Assembly: GCF_000313935.1 (NCBI RefSeq)
Contig: NZ_AMSS01000016.1
Location: 1-64,000 of the forward strand
DNA from: Acinetobacter sp. WC-141
GTDB lineage: Bacteria; Pseudomonadota; Gammaproteobacteria; Pseudomonadales; Moraxellaceae
Direction: 5' to 3'
DNA: 64,000 nt
The notes under the pieces are model-generated. The model was not told where the DNA came from, ran no database searches, and saw only the letters and a list, made by a program, of their open reading frames with translations. This document shows positions 42,844-52,176 of the stretch, in pieces. The position numbers and the translations under genes were made by a program. How positions within the stretch are numbered: position 1 is the first letter of the stretch; each line of letters begins with the position of its first letter.

Positions 42844-43983
42844 TTATTTTCCGAGCAGTTCTCGGGCAACGATTTCTTTCATAATTTCATTGGTTCCCCC
42901 ATAAATTTTTTGTACCCGCGCATCCACAAAAAAGCGTGAAATCGGGTATTCCTGCATGTAACCGTAGCCACCAAAAAGCTGAAGTAACTGATCAATCACT
43001 TCACATTGAACATCGGTAATAAAGCATTTCAATGCGGCAACCTGAGTCACACTTAATTGGTGTTGTTGATACAGTGCTGCACATTGGTCTACAAAAGCTT
43101 GGGCAGCTTTTGCTTTGATTTGTGCATTTGCGAGCACAAAGCGCGTGTTTTGCATTTGGCTTAAAGGTTGCCCGAAAGCTTTACGCTCCATCACATAGTC
43201 TTTGGTGATTTCGATGGCTCCTAAAATTGACCCCAAAGCCATCATAGAAATACTTAAACGTTCGCGAGGTAACTCTTGCATTAAATAAGCAAAGCCTTGA
43301 CCTTCTTCACCTAAACGCTGAGTTGCCGGAACACAAACATCATCAAAAAATAGTTCAGCTGTATCTTGGGCGTGTAGCCCAATTTTTTGTAAGGAACGTC
43401 CTTTTTTAACGCCGTCTAAAGCTGCATCCACTAAAAAAATTGAAATACCTTTTGCTTTGGCTTGCGGGTCAGTTTTCGCTACCAAAACGATCAGGTCGGC
43501 ATGCAAACCATTTGAGATAAACGTTTTTGAACCATTCACACGATAGTGGTCATTTTCTAAAACGGCTTGAGTGCGTATGGCCTGTAAGTCTGAACCAGCA
43601 TTGGCTTCGGTCATGGCAATTGCAGTGACGACTTCACCTGTGACCATTTTTGGTAACCAATAGCGTTTTTGTTCTTCGGACCCGATATTTTGCAGGTAAG
43701 GAGAAACCAGCTCATTTTGCCCGCCAATGGCAACCGCCAAAGATGCAAAGCCAGCTTGAGCAGTTTCTTGAACCAGCATGAGGGAATAATGAACAGGAGC
43801 GCCATAGCCGCCATATTCTTCGGGCACATCTACGCACAAAAAGCCATTTTCCCCAAGACGAAGCCATAGCTCACGTGGGATCAGGCCATCGTGTTCCCAC
43901 TGTTCGTAATACGGAGCGACCTGTTCTTTTAAGAACCTGCGGTAACTGTCCCGAAATAGTTCAAATTCTGTATCGTGTGGCAT
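42844..43983 (-). CDS. hcaD: Acyl-CoA dehydrogenase for (dihydro)hydroxycinnamoyl-CoA
   Basis: This 379-residue flavoprotein has the acyl-CoA dehydrogenase signatures AMTEANAGSDLQAIRT and, near the C-terminus, QLFGGYGYMQEYPISRFFVDAR in two parts, with the catalytic glutamate in KIYGGTNEIMKEIVARELLG in two parts. In A. baylyi the homologous HcaD oxidises side-chain-reduced substrates such as dihydroferuloyl- and dihydrocaffeoyl-CoA to the cinnamoyl-CoA forms. The ATG at 43983 with AAAGG six bases upstream is chosen over an upstream TTG. It lies in the hca operon between the CoA ligase and the porin. Confidence 0.88.
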   Translation of the reverse strand: MPHDTEFELFRDSYRRFLKEQVAPYYEQWEHDGLIPRELWLRLGENGFLCVDVPEEYGGYGAPVHYSLMLVQETAQAGFASLAVAIGGQNELVSPYLQNIGSEEQKRYWLPKMVTGEVVTAIAMTEANAGSDLQAIRTQAVLENDHYRVNGSKTFISNGLHADLIVLVAKTDPQAKAKGISIFLVDAALDGVKKGRSLQKIGLHAQDTAELFFDDVCVPATQRLGEEGQGFAYLMQELPRERLSISMMALGSILGAIEITKDYVMERKAFGQPLSQMQNTRFVLANAQIKAKAAQAFVDQCAALYQQHQLSVTQVAALKCFITDVQCEVIDQLLQLFGGYGYMQEYPISRFFVDARVQKIYGGTNEIMKEIVARELLGK

Positions 43984-44058
43984 GTTGAACCTTTTTTTAG
44001 GCAAAAGTGAGGCTAAGGCCCAAACCGAAGTTTGAGCTTCCTTTTTTAATTCAATTGC

Positions 44059-45936
44059 TTATTGCTTTAAGGTGGGTACTCGAATAATCAGCGGGTTTTC
44101 GGCCTGCTTTTGATAAAGTTCATCAATTAAGGCAGCACGACGCTTAGTGATATTGCTTTGATTGAGGTTGCCTTTATCGGTCACTTCGCCTGCATCGAGT
44201 TGAGGTGGTTCAGTCATTAAATAAAGCATGGAAACTGTATTTGAACTGCCAGTCGCATCTTTATTAAAAGTCGTTAAAAATTGGCGGAACCATTGCTGAA
44301 CTTTAGGGTGCTGTAATATTTCTACTGACGAATGCTCACCAAGTTTAAGACCTGCATATTGAGCACAAGCATCCATTTTTGGAAAAATCAGAAAGCCTAC
44401 GGCATTCAGGTTTGAACCTGTAATACAGACATCTTGGATGAGTAAATTACCTTGAATGAGCACTTTGTTGCGTAGCGTGCCAACATTGACGAAAGTGCCT
44501 GTATTGAGTTTAAAGTCTTCGGCAATGCGTCCATCGTACATGAGGCCTTTGGTCGGATCATTCACATCGACTAAACGAACAGCATCACCCGTATGGAAAA
44601 AGCCTTCATCGTCAAAAACAGTGCTTTGCTGGTCTGCTTTTAAACGCCAATAACCTTTCATGACATGTTTGCCACGAACACAAAATTCAAGTTTGTCGCC
44701 ACATGGAACCAGTTTGATTTCACACCCCGGTGCAGGGTAGCCAATAAAGCCAGCCATCACGCGTGGGCCAGTGGTAAAAGCGCAAGATGGGGCAGTTTCA
44801 GTCATGCCTAATCCGCTCATAATGCGAATTTTTTCTCCGCAATGTTGCTGAGCAATTTTATCGAGTCTGTTCCAGCCAGCTTCTGAAAGCGCTGCGCCTG
44901 CAAAGAATAAAATTTTTACTTTGTCAAAAAAGCGGTCTCTTAACTCTTCATCTTGTTCTAAAGCTTCGGTGAGTTCTTCCCAACCTTTTGGTACATTTAA
45001 ATAAACTGTTGGAGAAATTTCTTTGAGATTACGAATGGTTTCGTCAAATTTTCCTGCAACTGGTTTGCCATCATCAATGTAAATCGTACCGCCGTTATAG
45101 AGCGCAATGCCGACATTGTGACTGCCTCCAAACGTGTGGTGCCAAGACAGCCAATCGAGTAGGACGGGTGGCGTTTCTTCAAACTCAGGGAAAGTCTGCA
45201 ACAGCATTTGCTGATTAACACACAACATTAAATGTGTGGTCGGTACCGCTTTAGGCAATTTGGTTGAACCTGATGTAAACAAGAATTTGGCAATTTGGTT
45301 TTCATCAAGGGTTTGGTAAAACTCTTGAACATTTGAAACAGGCGTATCTAACAGCGACTGAAAAGATGTGCAGATCTGATTGCCCACAAGGCCTTTGTTG
45401 GTCACCACTTCAATGTCTGATGTAATACATGCCTGAATCCCTTTGGAAAAGGCCTGACCATCGCTGGCATAGACCATACCGGGTGTGAGCACTTCAAACA
45501 CATGTTTGAGTTTGCCAAAGTCTTGAGAAATAAGAGAGTAGGCAGGGGAAATAGCTGAGAAAGGCACACCCGCCAGCATAGCACCCATAGAGAGTGTTAA
45601 ATGTTCGAGATCATTACCACTTAAAATGATGAGTGGTCTTTCTTGGCTTAGGTTACGTTCATGTAAAGCCTGAGCAATATGCCATGCGCGTTGTAAAACT
45701 TCTGCATAACTCAGTTTGACCCACTCACCTTGAGCATTGCGTTTGGCTGCAAAAATATGGTCAGGTTTGGTCTGTGCAAAATGAATTAACCGATCTGTAA
45801 GTTTTTGTGGATACGGTTTTAATTGCTCTTTTGGGCTGATATAGAGCGTGTCATCTTTATGGTGATAATGAATATCATGTTGCCCTAATTTTACGAACCG
45901 TTCGCGGTCTTGTGATTGAGTGGCATTCATTTGCAT
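44059..45936 (-). CDS. hcaC: Hydroxycinnamate (feruloyl)-CoA synthetase
   Basis: This 625-residue AMP-forming ligase of the feruloyl-CoA synthase branch has the P-loop FTSGSTKLPKAVP, the core motif GLGMTETAPSC, and the hinge-region FHTGDAVRLVD. It activates ferulate, caffeate and p-coumarate with ATP and CoA, producing the substrate of HcaA. The ATG at 45936 has GGAG eight bases upstream, and a GTG nine bases earlier is less likely. It is the third gene of the operon. Confidence 0.9.
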   Translation of the reverse strand: MQMNATQSQDRERFVKLGQHDIHYHHKDDTLYISPKEQLKPYPQKLTDRLIHFAQTKPDHIFAAKRNAQGEWVKLSYAEVLQRAWHIAQALHERNLSQERPLIILSGNDLEHLTLSMGAMLAGVPFSAISPAYSLISQDFGKLKHVFEVLTPGMVYASDGQAFSKGIQACITSDIEVVTNKGLVGNQICTSFQSLLDTPVSNVQEFYQTLDENQIAKFLFTSGSTKLPKAVPTTHLMLCVNQQMLLQTFPEFEETPPVLLDWLSWHHTFGGSHNVGIALYNGGTIYIDDGKPVAGKFDETIRNLKEISPTVYLNVPKGWEELTEALEQDEELRDRFFDKVKILFFAGAALSEAGWNRLDKIAQQHCGEKIRIMSGLGMTETAPSCAFTTGPRVMAGFIGYPAPGCEIKLVPCGDKLEFCVRGKHVMKGYWRLKADQQSTVFDDEGFFHTGDAVRLVDVNDPTKGLMYDGRIAEDFKLNTGTFVNVGTLRNKVLIQGNLLIQDVCITGSNLNAVGFLIFPKMDACAQYAGLKLGEHSSVEILQHPKVQQWFRQFLTTFNKDATGSSNTVSMLYLMTEPPQLDAGEVTDKGNLNQSNITKRRAALIDELYQKQAENPLIIRVPTLKQ

Positions 45937-46026
45937 TTCTTTCACTCCATGGAAAGCGCATCACTGCGCTTTATCTTTTTGCATCATGCAATTTTTATTT
46001 AGTATGTCGTTGTCTGCATTAGCCGA

Positions 46027-47478
46027 CTAAATCGGGTAATGACGCGATTGAGTTTGAATGGTGATCCAACGCAGTTCGGTAAATTCACCAATAGAGGCTT
46101 TACTACCAAATCGTCCGTAACCACTCGATTTTGTTCCACCAAATGGCATTTGAGCTTCGTCATGCACGGTTGCACCGTTAATGTGACAAATACCCGAATC
46201 AATCTGTTTAGCCACTTCCAATGCCTGCGAAATATTTTGGCTAAACACTGCCGAAGAAAGACCGAACTCGCTGTCATTTGCCAGTGCTACACCTTCTTCA
46301 ATGGTTGAAAAACGTTGAACCGTGCAGACAGGTCCAAATGATTCTTCGCGGTAAAGCAGCATGTCAGGTTTAATATTGAGCACCAGTGTTGGTTGCATGG
46401 TGGTGTCTTCAATATGAATGCCTAAAGGTAAGTCGGCACCTTTGTTTTGGGCATCTTCAAGCAAATGCTGAATACGGTTTGCAGCGCGGCGACTTTCTAA
46501 AACGCCGAGAGTATTGTCTTTTGAAGTCGGATTACCCGCCTGAATGGAACGTGTTTTCTCAATCAGTTTTTCAATAAACTGGTCGGCAATTTTGTCTTGA
46601 ACCAAAACACGTTCGGTCGACATACAGATTTGCCCCTGATTAAAGAACGCTCCAAAAGCGACTGCATTTACGGCTTCATTAATGTCTGCTTCATTTAAAA
46701 CCACAACAGGGGCTTTACCACCCAATTCGAGTAAAACAGGTTTTAAATATTGAGCAGCAGTTTCAGCAATAATTTTTCCGACTTTGGTTGAGCCTGTAAA
46801 ATTAATACGTTTTACAGCTGGATGAGACACTAAACGTTCAACAATTTGTGGCGCATCTTCGGCGGCATGGGTAATCACATTCACCACACCTTCGCCAAGA
46901 CCCGCTTCGTGTAACACTTCACCAATGAGACGATGCGTTGCAGGGCAGGCTTCAGATGCTTTTAACACCACCGTGTTGCCACAAGCCAATGGCATGGCAA
47001 GCGCACGTGTTGCCAAAATGACAGGAGCGTTCCAAGGTGCAATCCCAACAATAACACCGCAAGGAACACGTACACCCATCGCAAGATTACCGGGTACATC
47101 TGACGGAATCAGGCTTCCGTCAATTTGGGTGGTCATTGCCGCTGCTTCACGTAACATGTTTGCAGCAAGGTGAACGTTAAACCCATACCATGTGGCAGTT
47201 GAACCTGTTTCTTGCATTCCAGTTTCAATGAATTGCTCGGTCTTTTGGTCCATTAAATCGGCTGCTTTTAACAAACGTAGACGGCGTTCGGTAGGCGAGA
47301 GCTTCGACCATACTTTAAAAGCTTGTTGCGCCGATTCGATTGCGCGATCAACATCTTCCAAGGTTGCAGCAGCAGCTTTGCTTGCCACAGATCCATCAAT
47401 GGGGCTAATACGCTCAAAAGTTGCCTGATTTGATGCATCAACAGATTGACCGTGAATAAGTAACTGTACATTTTGCAT
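46027..47478 (-). CDS. hcaB: Vanillin/hydroxybenzaldehyde dehydrogenase
   Basis: This 483-residue aldehyde dehydrogenase has its nucleophile in GQICMSTER, the glutamate in LELGGKAP, and VGIAPWNAPVILATRALAMPLACGN as the NAD site, a pattern typical of Vdh/salicylaldehyde-type enzymes. It oxidises vanillin, protocatechualdehyde and 4-hydroxybenzaldehyde, the HcaA products, to vanillate, protocatechuate and 4-hydroxybenzoate. The gene lies 37 bases downstream of hcaA in the operon; AGGACA precedes the ATG. Confidence 0.9.
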   Translation of the reverse strand: MQNVQLLIHGQSVDASNQATFERISPIDGSVASKAAAATLEDVDRAIESAQQAFKVWSKLSPTERRLRLLKAADLMDQKTEQFIETGMQETGSTATWYGFNVHLAANMLREAAAMTTQIDGSLIPSDVPGNLAMGVRVPCGVIVGIAPWNAPVILATRALAMPLACGNTVVLKASEACPATHRLIGEVLHEAGLGEGVVNVITHAAEDAPQIVERLVSHPAVKRINFTGSTKVGKIIAETAAQYLKPVLLELGGKAPVVVLNEADINEAVNAVAFGAFFNQGQICMSTERVLVQDKIADQFIEKLIEKTRSIQAGNPTSKDNTLGVLESRRAANRIQHLLEDAQNKGADLPLGIHIEDTTMQPTLVLNIKPDMLLYREESFGPVCTVQRFSTIEEGVALANDSEFGLSSAVFSQNISQALEVAKQIDSGICHINGATVHDEAQMPFGGTKSSGYGRFGSKASIGEFTELRWITIQTQSRHYPI

Positions 47479-47515
47479 GGGTTGTGTCCTTACATTGCCA
47501 TTAAAGAATCAAAAG

Positions 47516-48349
47516 TTAACCAGTACGTTTATAGCTCTGTAAACCCGGTTTAATTGATTTTTCATCTAAAAATTGTTTCAAACCTTCTTGGCGACCATTT
47601 TCTGTATCACGATGGATACATTGATCTAACTTGGCATATAAATAGTCTTCGTTTTGATCCCATGTCAGTTCACGACAACGTTTAAAGCCATTTTTAGCAG
47701 TACGAAGCACTACAGGGTTTTTCTCAAGTAGGCAATTTGCAAGCTCAGTCACTTCTGCTTTTAGCTGTTCAAGTGGTACGCTTTTATTTACCAGTCCCAT
47801 AGTTTCGGCTTCTTTACCACTAAAGGTTTTACCCGTCATGATGTAGTACAAAGCTGCACGGTGGCCCACAGTATCGGCCATTGCTTTACTTACAAGGTTA
47901 CCAGGTGGGATACCCCAGTTAATTTCAGATAAACCGAAAGTTGCTTCATCTGCTGCAATCGCAAGATCACACGCCACTAATGGTGAGAAACCGCCTCCGA
48001 AACACCAGCCGTTAACCATTGCAATGGTTGGTTTTGAATACATACGAAGAAGTTGCCACTGCCAACGACATGAGTCACGGCGAATACGTTCTTGATAAAT
48101 TTCAGGTTGAGTGTCGACTTCGCGGAAATATTCTTTCAAGTCCATGCCAGCTGTCCAAGAGTCACCCGCACCAGTTAGTACTAAAACACGTGCATCTTGA
48201 TCAAGTTCTATGGCTTCAAGTACATCAATCATTTCACGATTGAGTGTAGGGCTCATGGCATTTTTCTTTTCTGGGCGGTTTAGTGTAACCCAGGCAATTC
48301 CATCTTCAACTTTAACATCTACGGTTTCCCAGCGATTTTCATAAGTCAT
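47516..48349 (-). CDS. hcaA: Hydroxycinnamoyl-CoA hydratase-lyase
   Basis: This 277-residue crotonase-fold enzyme is nearly collinear with HCHL/Ech of Pseudomonas: RPEKKNAMSPTLNREMIDVLE, the oxyanion segment TAGMDLKEYFREVD, MVNGWCFGGGFSPLVACDLA, and the catalytic glutamate in GLSEINWGIPPGN. It hydrates and cleaves feruloyl-CoA to vanillin plus acetyl-CoA. The start at 48349 is chosen because AGGAG sits seven bases upstream; the ATG at 48355 is too close to that box. It is the first gene of the eight-gene minus-strand hca operon, which begins at a promoter with an HcaR-like inverted repeat. Confidence 0.95.
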   Translation of the reverse strand: MTYENRWETVDVKVEDGIAWVTLNRPEKKNAMSPTLNREMIDVLEAIELDQDARVLVLTGAGDSWTAGMDLKEYFREVDTQPEIYQERIRRDSCRWQWQLLRMYSKPTIAMVNGWCFGGGFSPLVACDLAIAADEATFGLSEINWGIPPGNLVSKAMADTVGHRAALYYIMTGKTFSGKEAETMGLVNKSVPLEQLKAEVTELANCLLEKNPVVLRTAKNGFKRCRELTWDQNEDYLYAKLDQCIHRDTENGRQEGLKQFLDEKSIKPGLQSYKRTG

Positions 48350-48394
48350 CTTCATACTCCTTGAATGATTTTGTGATGTTCTGGGATTTAATTT

Positions 48395-48412
48395 AATATC
48401 AGTTAAACTTAC
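48395..48412. promoter_or_regulatory. Candidate HcaR operator, hcaA side
   Basis: AATATCAGTTAAACTTAC is the exact reverse complement of the element at 48519-48536 on the hcaK side. Its centre, AGTTaAACT, is itself palindromic as expected for a MarR-family site. It lies 46-63 bases upstream of the hcaA start. Confidence 0.6.
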
Positions 48413-48518
48413 ATTCAAGTCTTTTTTCTAAAATTTAATAATTATTTTATAAATATATGTAATTTAAATAAAAATTAATTTAATAAACAATTTAACATAA
48501 AAATATGTTGATTTTTTA

Positions 48519-48536
48519 GTAAGTTTAACTGATATT
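48519..48536. promoter_or_regulatory. Candidate HcaR operator, hcaK side
   Basis: GTAAGTTTAACTGATATT mirrors the element at 48395-48412 across 106 bases and lies 68-85 bases upstream of the hcaK start. Two symmetrically placed sites in a divergent promoter region would let HcaR control both transcripts. Confidence 0.6.
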
Positions 48537-48603
48537 TTTGGTGTGTTTAAACAACAATACACAAAGGGCTAAATGGAACGACTAGTCAATAAAGGACAAC
48601 ACA

Positions 48604-49836
48604 ATGGAAAAGATATTAGGACAGTCTGCAAGGGCAAAGATTACGTTACTACTTTGTTTTGCAATCGCAATTTTTGAAGGTTTTGATCTTCAATCAATGG
48701 GGGTAGCCGCTCCACGAATGCGGGCTGAGTTTATGTTGGACAATGGCCAGATGGCATGGGCATTTAGTGCTGCAATTTTAGGAACACTACCGGGTGCAAT
48801 ATTAGGTGGCAGATTTGCAGATATTATTGGGCGTAAGAAAATTCTGATTTTTAGTATTCTGCTTTTTGGAATTATGTCTTTGCTAACGGCCTATGCTGCC
48901 AACTTTAGTTTGCTATTGCTCATTCGTTTTTGTACGGGTTTGGGAATGGGCGGGGCACTCCCGATGATGATTACTCTTGCCTCTGAAGCTGTACCTGACC
49001 AGCACAAGGGTAAAGCGGTAAGTGTCATGTATAGCGGCATTCCTTTCGGTGGCTTGCTGACTTCTGTGGTTGCCATGTCGTTGGCAGGCGATGCAGAGTG
49101 GCGTCATATTTTCTATATTGGTGGTATTGCGCCTATTTTATTAATTCCACTCATCATGCGCTTTTTACCTGAGTCAAATGATTATCTGCAACGTAAAGTT
49201 CAGGCACAAAAAACCACACCATTCTTTGAAGTTCTATTTGCCAAAGAGCGCCGCATGTCGACCATTCAGCTTTGGGTGAGTTTTTTCTGTACCTTAGTGG
49301 TGCTGTATTTCTTGTTGAACTGGTTGCCGCTACTTATGGGGGCGCAAGGCTTATCGAAACTTCAGGCAAACTATGTGCAGATGGGCTACAACGTTGGTGG
49401 AATTTTAGGTTCAATCTTAATGGGGGTATTACTTGATAAAATACGCATGAGTTTTGTGATTAAGCTGATTTATCTAGGTATTTTATTCTCACTTTGCTGC
49501 TTGGCAATTTCTCCAACTGTAGCTTTACTGGCACTTTCGGCAGTCGGCTGTGGTTTATTCATTGTGGGTGGACAATCGGCATTGTACGGTTTAGCCGCAA
49601 TGTATTATCCGACTGAAATGCGTGGAACCGGAGTAGGTGCGGCGGTTGCAATTGGGCGTATAGGTTCTTTTGCAGGACCTTTAATGGCTGGTTTTTTACT
49701 TTCACTTGGACAAAGCTCGACCATTGTGATTGGTTCAAGCATTCCAGTGATCTTAATTGCAGCGATCTCTGCATTACTTCTTGTCAAAAAACCTAAACAG
49801 CCTGTACATTTAGTACAAAGCTCAGGTGCTCGCTAA
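48604..49836 (+). CDS. hcaK: Hydroxycinnamate MFS transporter (AAHS family)
   Basis: This 410-residue MFS protein has 12 membrane segments and the aromatic acid:H+ symporter signatures IAIFEGFDLQSMGVAAPRM in the first helix, GGRFADIIGRKKILI in the first loop, and RFCTGLGMGGALPMMITLASE. It should import hydroxycinnamates across the inner membrane. It is divergent from the hca operon and followed 69 bases later by hcaR on the same strand; a hairpin (49845-49873) lies in between. A paralogue, vanK, is at 57724-59070. Confidence 0.9.
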   Translation: MEKILGQSARAKITLLLCFAIAIFEGFDLQSMGVAAPRMRAEFMLDNGQMAWAFSAAILGTLPGAILGGRFADIIGRKKILIFSILLFGIMSLLTAYAANFSLLLLIRFCTGLGMGGALPMMITLASEAVPDQHKGKAVSVMYSGIPFGGLLTSVVAMSLAGDAEWRHIFYIGGIAPILLIPLIMRFLPESNDYLQRKVQAQKTTPFFEVLFAKERRMSTIQLWVSFFCTLVVLYFLLNWLPLLMGAQGLSKLQANYVQMGYNVGGILGSILMGVLLDKIRMSFVIKLIYLGILFSLCCLAISPTVALLALSAVGCGLFIVGGQSALYGLAAMYYPTEMRGTGVGAAVAIGRIGSFAGPLMAGFLLSLGQSSTIVIGSSIPVILIAAISALLLVKKPKQPVHLVQSSGAR

Positions 49837-49844
49837 GTTTTAAC

Positions 49845-49873
49845 GAAAGTATGGGGGTAAGCCTCATACTTTC
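49845..49873 (+). terminator. Hairpin between hcaK and hcaR
   Basis: GAAAGTATG (49845-49853) pairs with CATACTTTC (49865-49873). There is no following T tract, so it may only modulate the ratio of hcaK to hcaR transcript. Confidence 0.35.
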
Positions 49874-49905
49874 ACTACAGATTTTCTTATGATGAATGAA
49901 AGGTT

Positions 49906-50361
49906 ATGGTACGTTCAAATTTAGTTCAGAAAAAAATAGAAGATGAGCCTAAGTTAAGTTACATGATTGCTCGTGTTGACCGAATTATTAGTAAACATTT
50001 AACAGAACATTTAAAAGAGCTTGAAATTACCTTGCCGCAATTTACGGCACTTTCTGTTTTAGCTTCAAAAAGTAACGTATCTAATGCCAAGCTTGCTGAA
50101 CGCTCTTTCATAAAGCCACAATCTGCCAATAAAATTTTGCAAGATTTACTGGTTAATGGCTGGATTGAAAAGAAACCTGACCCAACCCATGGCCGCCGTA
50201 TTTTAATTACACTCACCGAAAGTGGTGTTGAAAAACTCAATAAATGCAATGAAGTTGTATCCAAAGTTGAAGAGAAAATGCTTGAAGGCATTGATATCAA
50301 TTTGGCTTATTTAATTCGTAATAATCTCGATATTATGGTGAATAATCTTAAAGGCCTTTGA
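49906..50361 (+). CDS. hcaR: MarR-family repressor of the hca genes
   Basis: This 151-residue MarR-family protein has a winged-helix core at about residues 35-105 (LPQFTALSVLASKSNVSNAKLAERSFIKPQSANKILQDL, with the wing DPTHGRRILITLT). In A. baylyi, HcaR represses hca transcription and is released by hydroxycinnamoyl-CoA thioesters. The gene context (hcaK upstream, divergent hcaABCDE) and the paired inverted repeats at 48395 and 48519 support the same role here. GAAAGG precedes the ATG. Confidence 0.9.
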   Translation: MVRSNLVQKKIEDEPKLSYMIARVDRIISKHLTEHLKELEITLPQFTALSVLASKSNVSNAKLAERSFIKPQSANKILQDLLVNGWIEKKPDPTHGRRILITLTESGVEKLNKCNEVVSKVEEKMLEGIDINLAYLIRNNLDIMVNNLKGL

Positions 50362-50484
50362 TCGAATGTAGTTTGCAATCTAATCGTTTAAAGTCTATAG
50401 AAATGCTTAAGCACTGATTCACACAGAAAATTTATTTCATTTTGCAAATGAACTTGCTAGCATCGAAGTGACGTTTTTGGTGAT

Positions 50485-51177
50485 GTGTGGCAGCAAATGT
50501 CTTCAGGACAACAAGTTTTACTTAAATTAAGAAAAATGATTATTTCAGGGGAATTTGAGGGCGGTGCGAGAATTGCCGAGATTCCCACTGCCGAGTTACT
50601 TGGAGTTTCTAGACAGCCTGTTCGTATTGCATTTCGGTTGCTTGAACAAGAAGGTCTTCTCCTTAAAAACCCAACTCGCGGATATACTGTTCGTGAAATT
50701 TCAGAACAACTGGTTCATGATGCGCTTGAAGTGCGAGGTGTGCTTGAAGGATTGGCTGCGAAAACTTTGGCAGAACAAGGTTTAAGCGAAGAGCAGAAAA
50801 AGACCCTCCAACATTGCATTCAAGAAACTGAAAAACTCTTTAATGAAAAAGACGAGTTTGGTGATGTTGAACTGGAACGTTATCACCATTTTAACGTCAT
50901 TTTTCATGACACGATTATTGAGGGCGCGCAAAATGTTGCGCTCATACAAGCTTTAGCAAAAAACAATCAATTGCCGATGGCTTCAGCCCAAGCCATTACC
51001 TATGATGAGAAGCAAGCTTTGTCGGAATATCGCCGTTTGCACTATGCACATTTACAGCATTGTTCAATTTTTGATGCGTTGGTACATCGACAGGCAGGGC
51101 GAGCTGAAACCTTAATGCGTGAGCACAGTAGTGTTGTAATTTTAGGTGAAACCCTAAAAAGTGTTTTAAACGCTTAA
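50485..51177 (+). CDS. vanR: GntR-family vanillate-responsive repressor VanR
   Basis: This 230-residue GntR/FCD protein has a winged helix at residues 10-75 (LRKMIISGEFEGGARIAEIP, AELLGVSRQPVRIAFRLLEQEGLL, TRGYTVREI) and an all-helical FCD effector domain with ligand-site histidines (YHHFNVIFHDTI, HYAHLQHCSIFDAL). It converges on vanB, and copies of the 12-bp palindrome I recall as the VanR operator lie before vanA and in the vanK/sulfatase promoter region. The start is uncertain: GTG at 50485 or ATG at 50497. Confidence 0.85.
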   Translation: MWQQMSSGQQVLLKLRKMIISGEFEGGARIAEIPTAELLGVSRQPVRIAFRLLEQEGLLLKNPTRGYTVREISEQLVHDALEVRGVLEGLAAKTLAEQGLSEEQKKTLQHCIQETEKLFNEKDEFGDVELERYHHFNVIFHDTIIEGAQNVALIQALAKNNQLPMASAQAITYDEKQALSEYRRLHYAHLQHCSIFDALVHRQAGRAETLMREHSSVVILGETLKSVLNA

Positions 51178-51183
51178 ATGGAA

Positions 51184-51215
51184 TAAGTTCCTTTATTTTT
51201 GAATAAAGGAACTTA
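51184..51215. terminator. Bidirectional terminator between vanR and vanB
   Basis: TAAGTTCCTTTATT (51184-51197) and AATAAAGGAACTTA (51202-51215) form a perfect 14-pair stem with a four-base loop. Confidence 0.8.
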
Positions 51216-51219
51216 ACTA

Positions 51220-52170
51220 TTAAAGCTCAATCACAAGATTTTTGGTTTTTGCACGAGAACAGCAGGGCGTAAACTGATCGTTCAGCGCATGTTCATCTTC
51301 AGTCATAAACATATCGCGATGATCTGGGGTGCCTTCAACAACGCGGGTAATACACGTGCCGCAAATACCTTGCTCACATGAAACAGGAATATCAAAGCCA
51401 TTTGCAATTAATGCTTCAGTTGCAGTTTGATCTGGTAATACTTCAATTCGTCGCCCCGTACCTTTAACTTCAATAGTAAACGCTTCATTGCTAGAAGCTT
51501 CTGCCTTTTGCGCAACGAAATGCTCTTGATGTAGTTGCTCGCTATGCCAATTCGCTTGCTCGGCTGAGCGCATGACAAATTGCATAAATCCTGTAGGCCC
51601 ACACACATAGAGGTGTTTATCAGGTGACGCTTGGCTTAAAACCTCTGCCATATTACATTCGGTGTGTGGTTGATCTTGAATGTGAAAATGGACTTGGTCA
51701 CCAAAGTGCTCGGTTAAATTGCCATAGAAGGCAATCATTTCATGGCTACGAACAAAGTAATGTAATTCAAAAGGAATATTGGACGCCTTAAGCCGATATG
51801 CCATCGACAAAATGGGGGTAATGCCAATACCACCGGCAAATAAAACAGCTTGTTTAGTTTGAGGGTGAATCTCAAATAAATTACGTGGTTCACCAATTTT
51901 TAAATGGTCGCCCTCACGATATTCAGTGTGAATACAACGTGACCCACCACGTGAATTGGCATCATGTAAAACTCCAATTACATAACGATGTTTTTCACTA
52001 CAACAGTTTGAAATTGAATATTGACGGGTTAGACCGTTTTTAAGATGCACATCAATATGGGCACCTGCTTCAAAATTCGGTAGCTCTGTACCATTTGCTG
52101 CAATCAGTTCAAAGGCACGAATGGTCGGGGTGAGCTGGTGAATTTTTTGAATAATAACGTCCATGTTCAT
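51220..52170 (-). CDS. vanB: Vanillate O-demethylase reductase subunit VanB
   Basis: This 316-residue iron-sulfur flavoprotein has an FNR-like FMN domain (RQYSISN, GSRCIHTEY), an NAD domain (FAGGIGITPILSMA, YVCGPTGFMQFV) and a C-terminal plant-type [2Fe-2S] cluster in CEQGICGTC plus a later cysteine. It passes electrons from NADH to VanA, which demethylates vanillate to protocatechuate and formaldehyde. It follows vanA by six bases, so the two are translationally close. Confidence 0.95.
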   Translation of the reverse strand: MNMDVIIQKIHQLTPTIRAFELIAANGTELPNFEAGAHIDVHLKNGLTRQYSISNCCSEKHRYVIGVLHDANSRGGSRCIHTEYREGDHLKIGEPRNLFEIHPQTKQAVLFAGGIGITPILSMAYRLKASNIPFELHYFVRSHEMIAFYGNLTEHFGDQVHFHIQDQPHTECNMAEVLSQASPDKHLYVCGPTGFMQFVMRSAEQANWHSEQLHQEHFVAQKAEASSNEAFTIEVKGTGRRIEVLPDQTATEALIANGFDIPVSCEQGICGTCITRVVEGTPDHRDMFMTEDEHALNDQFTPCCSRAKTKNLVIEL

Positions 52171-52176
52171 GCTCCT

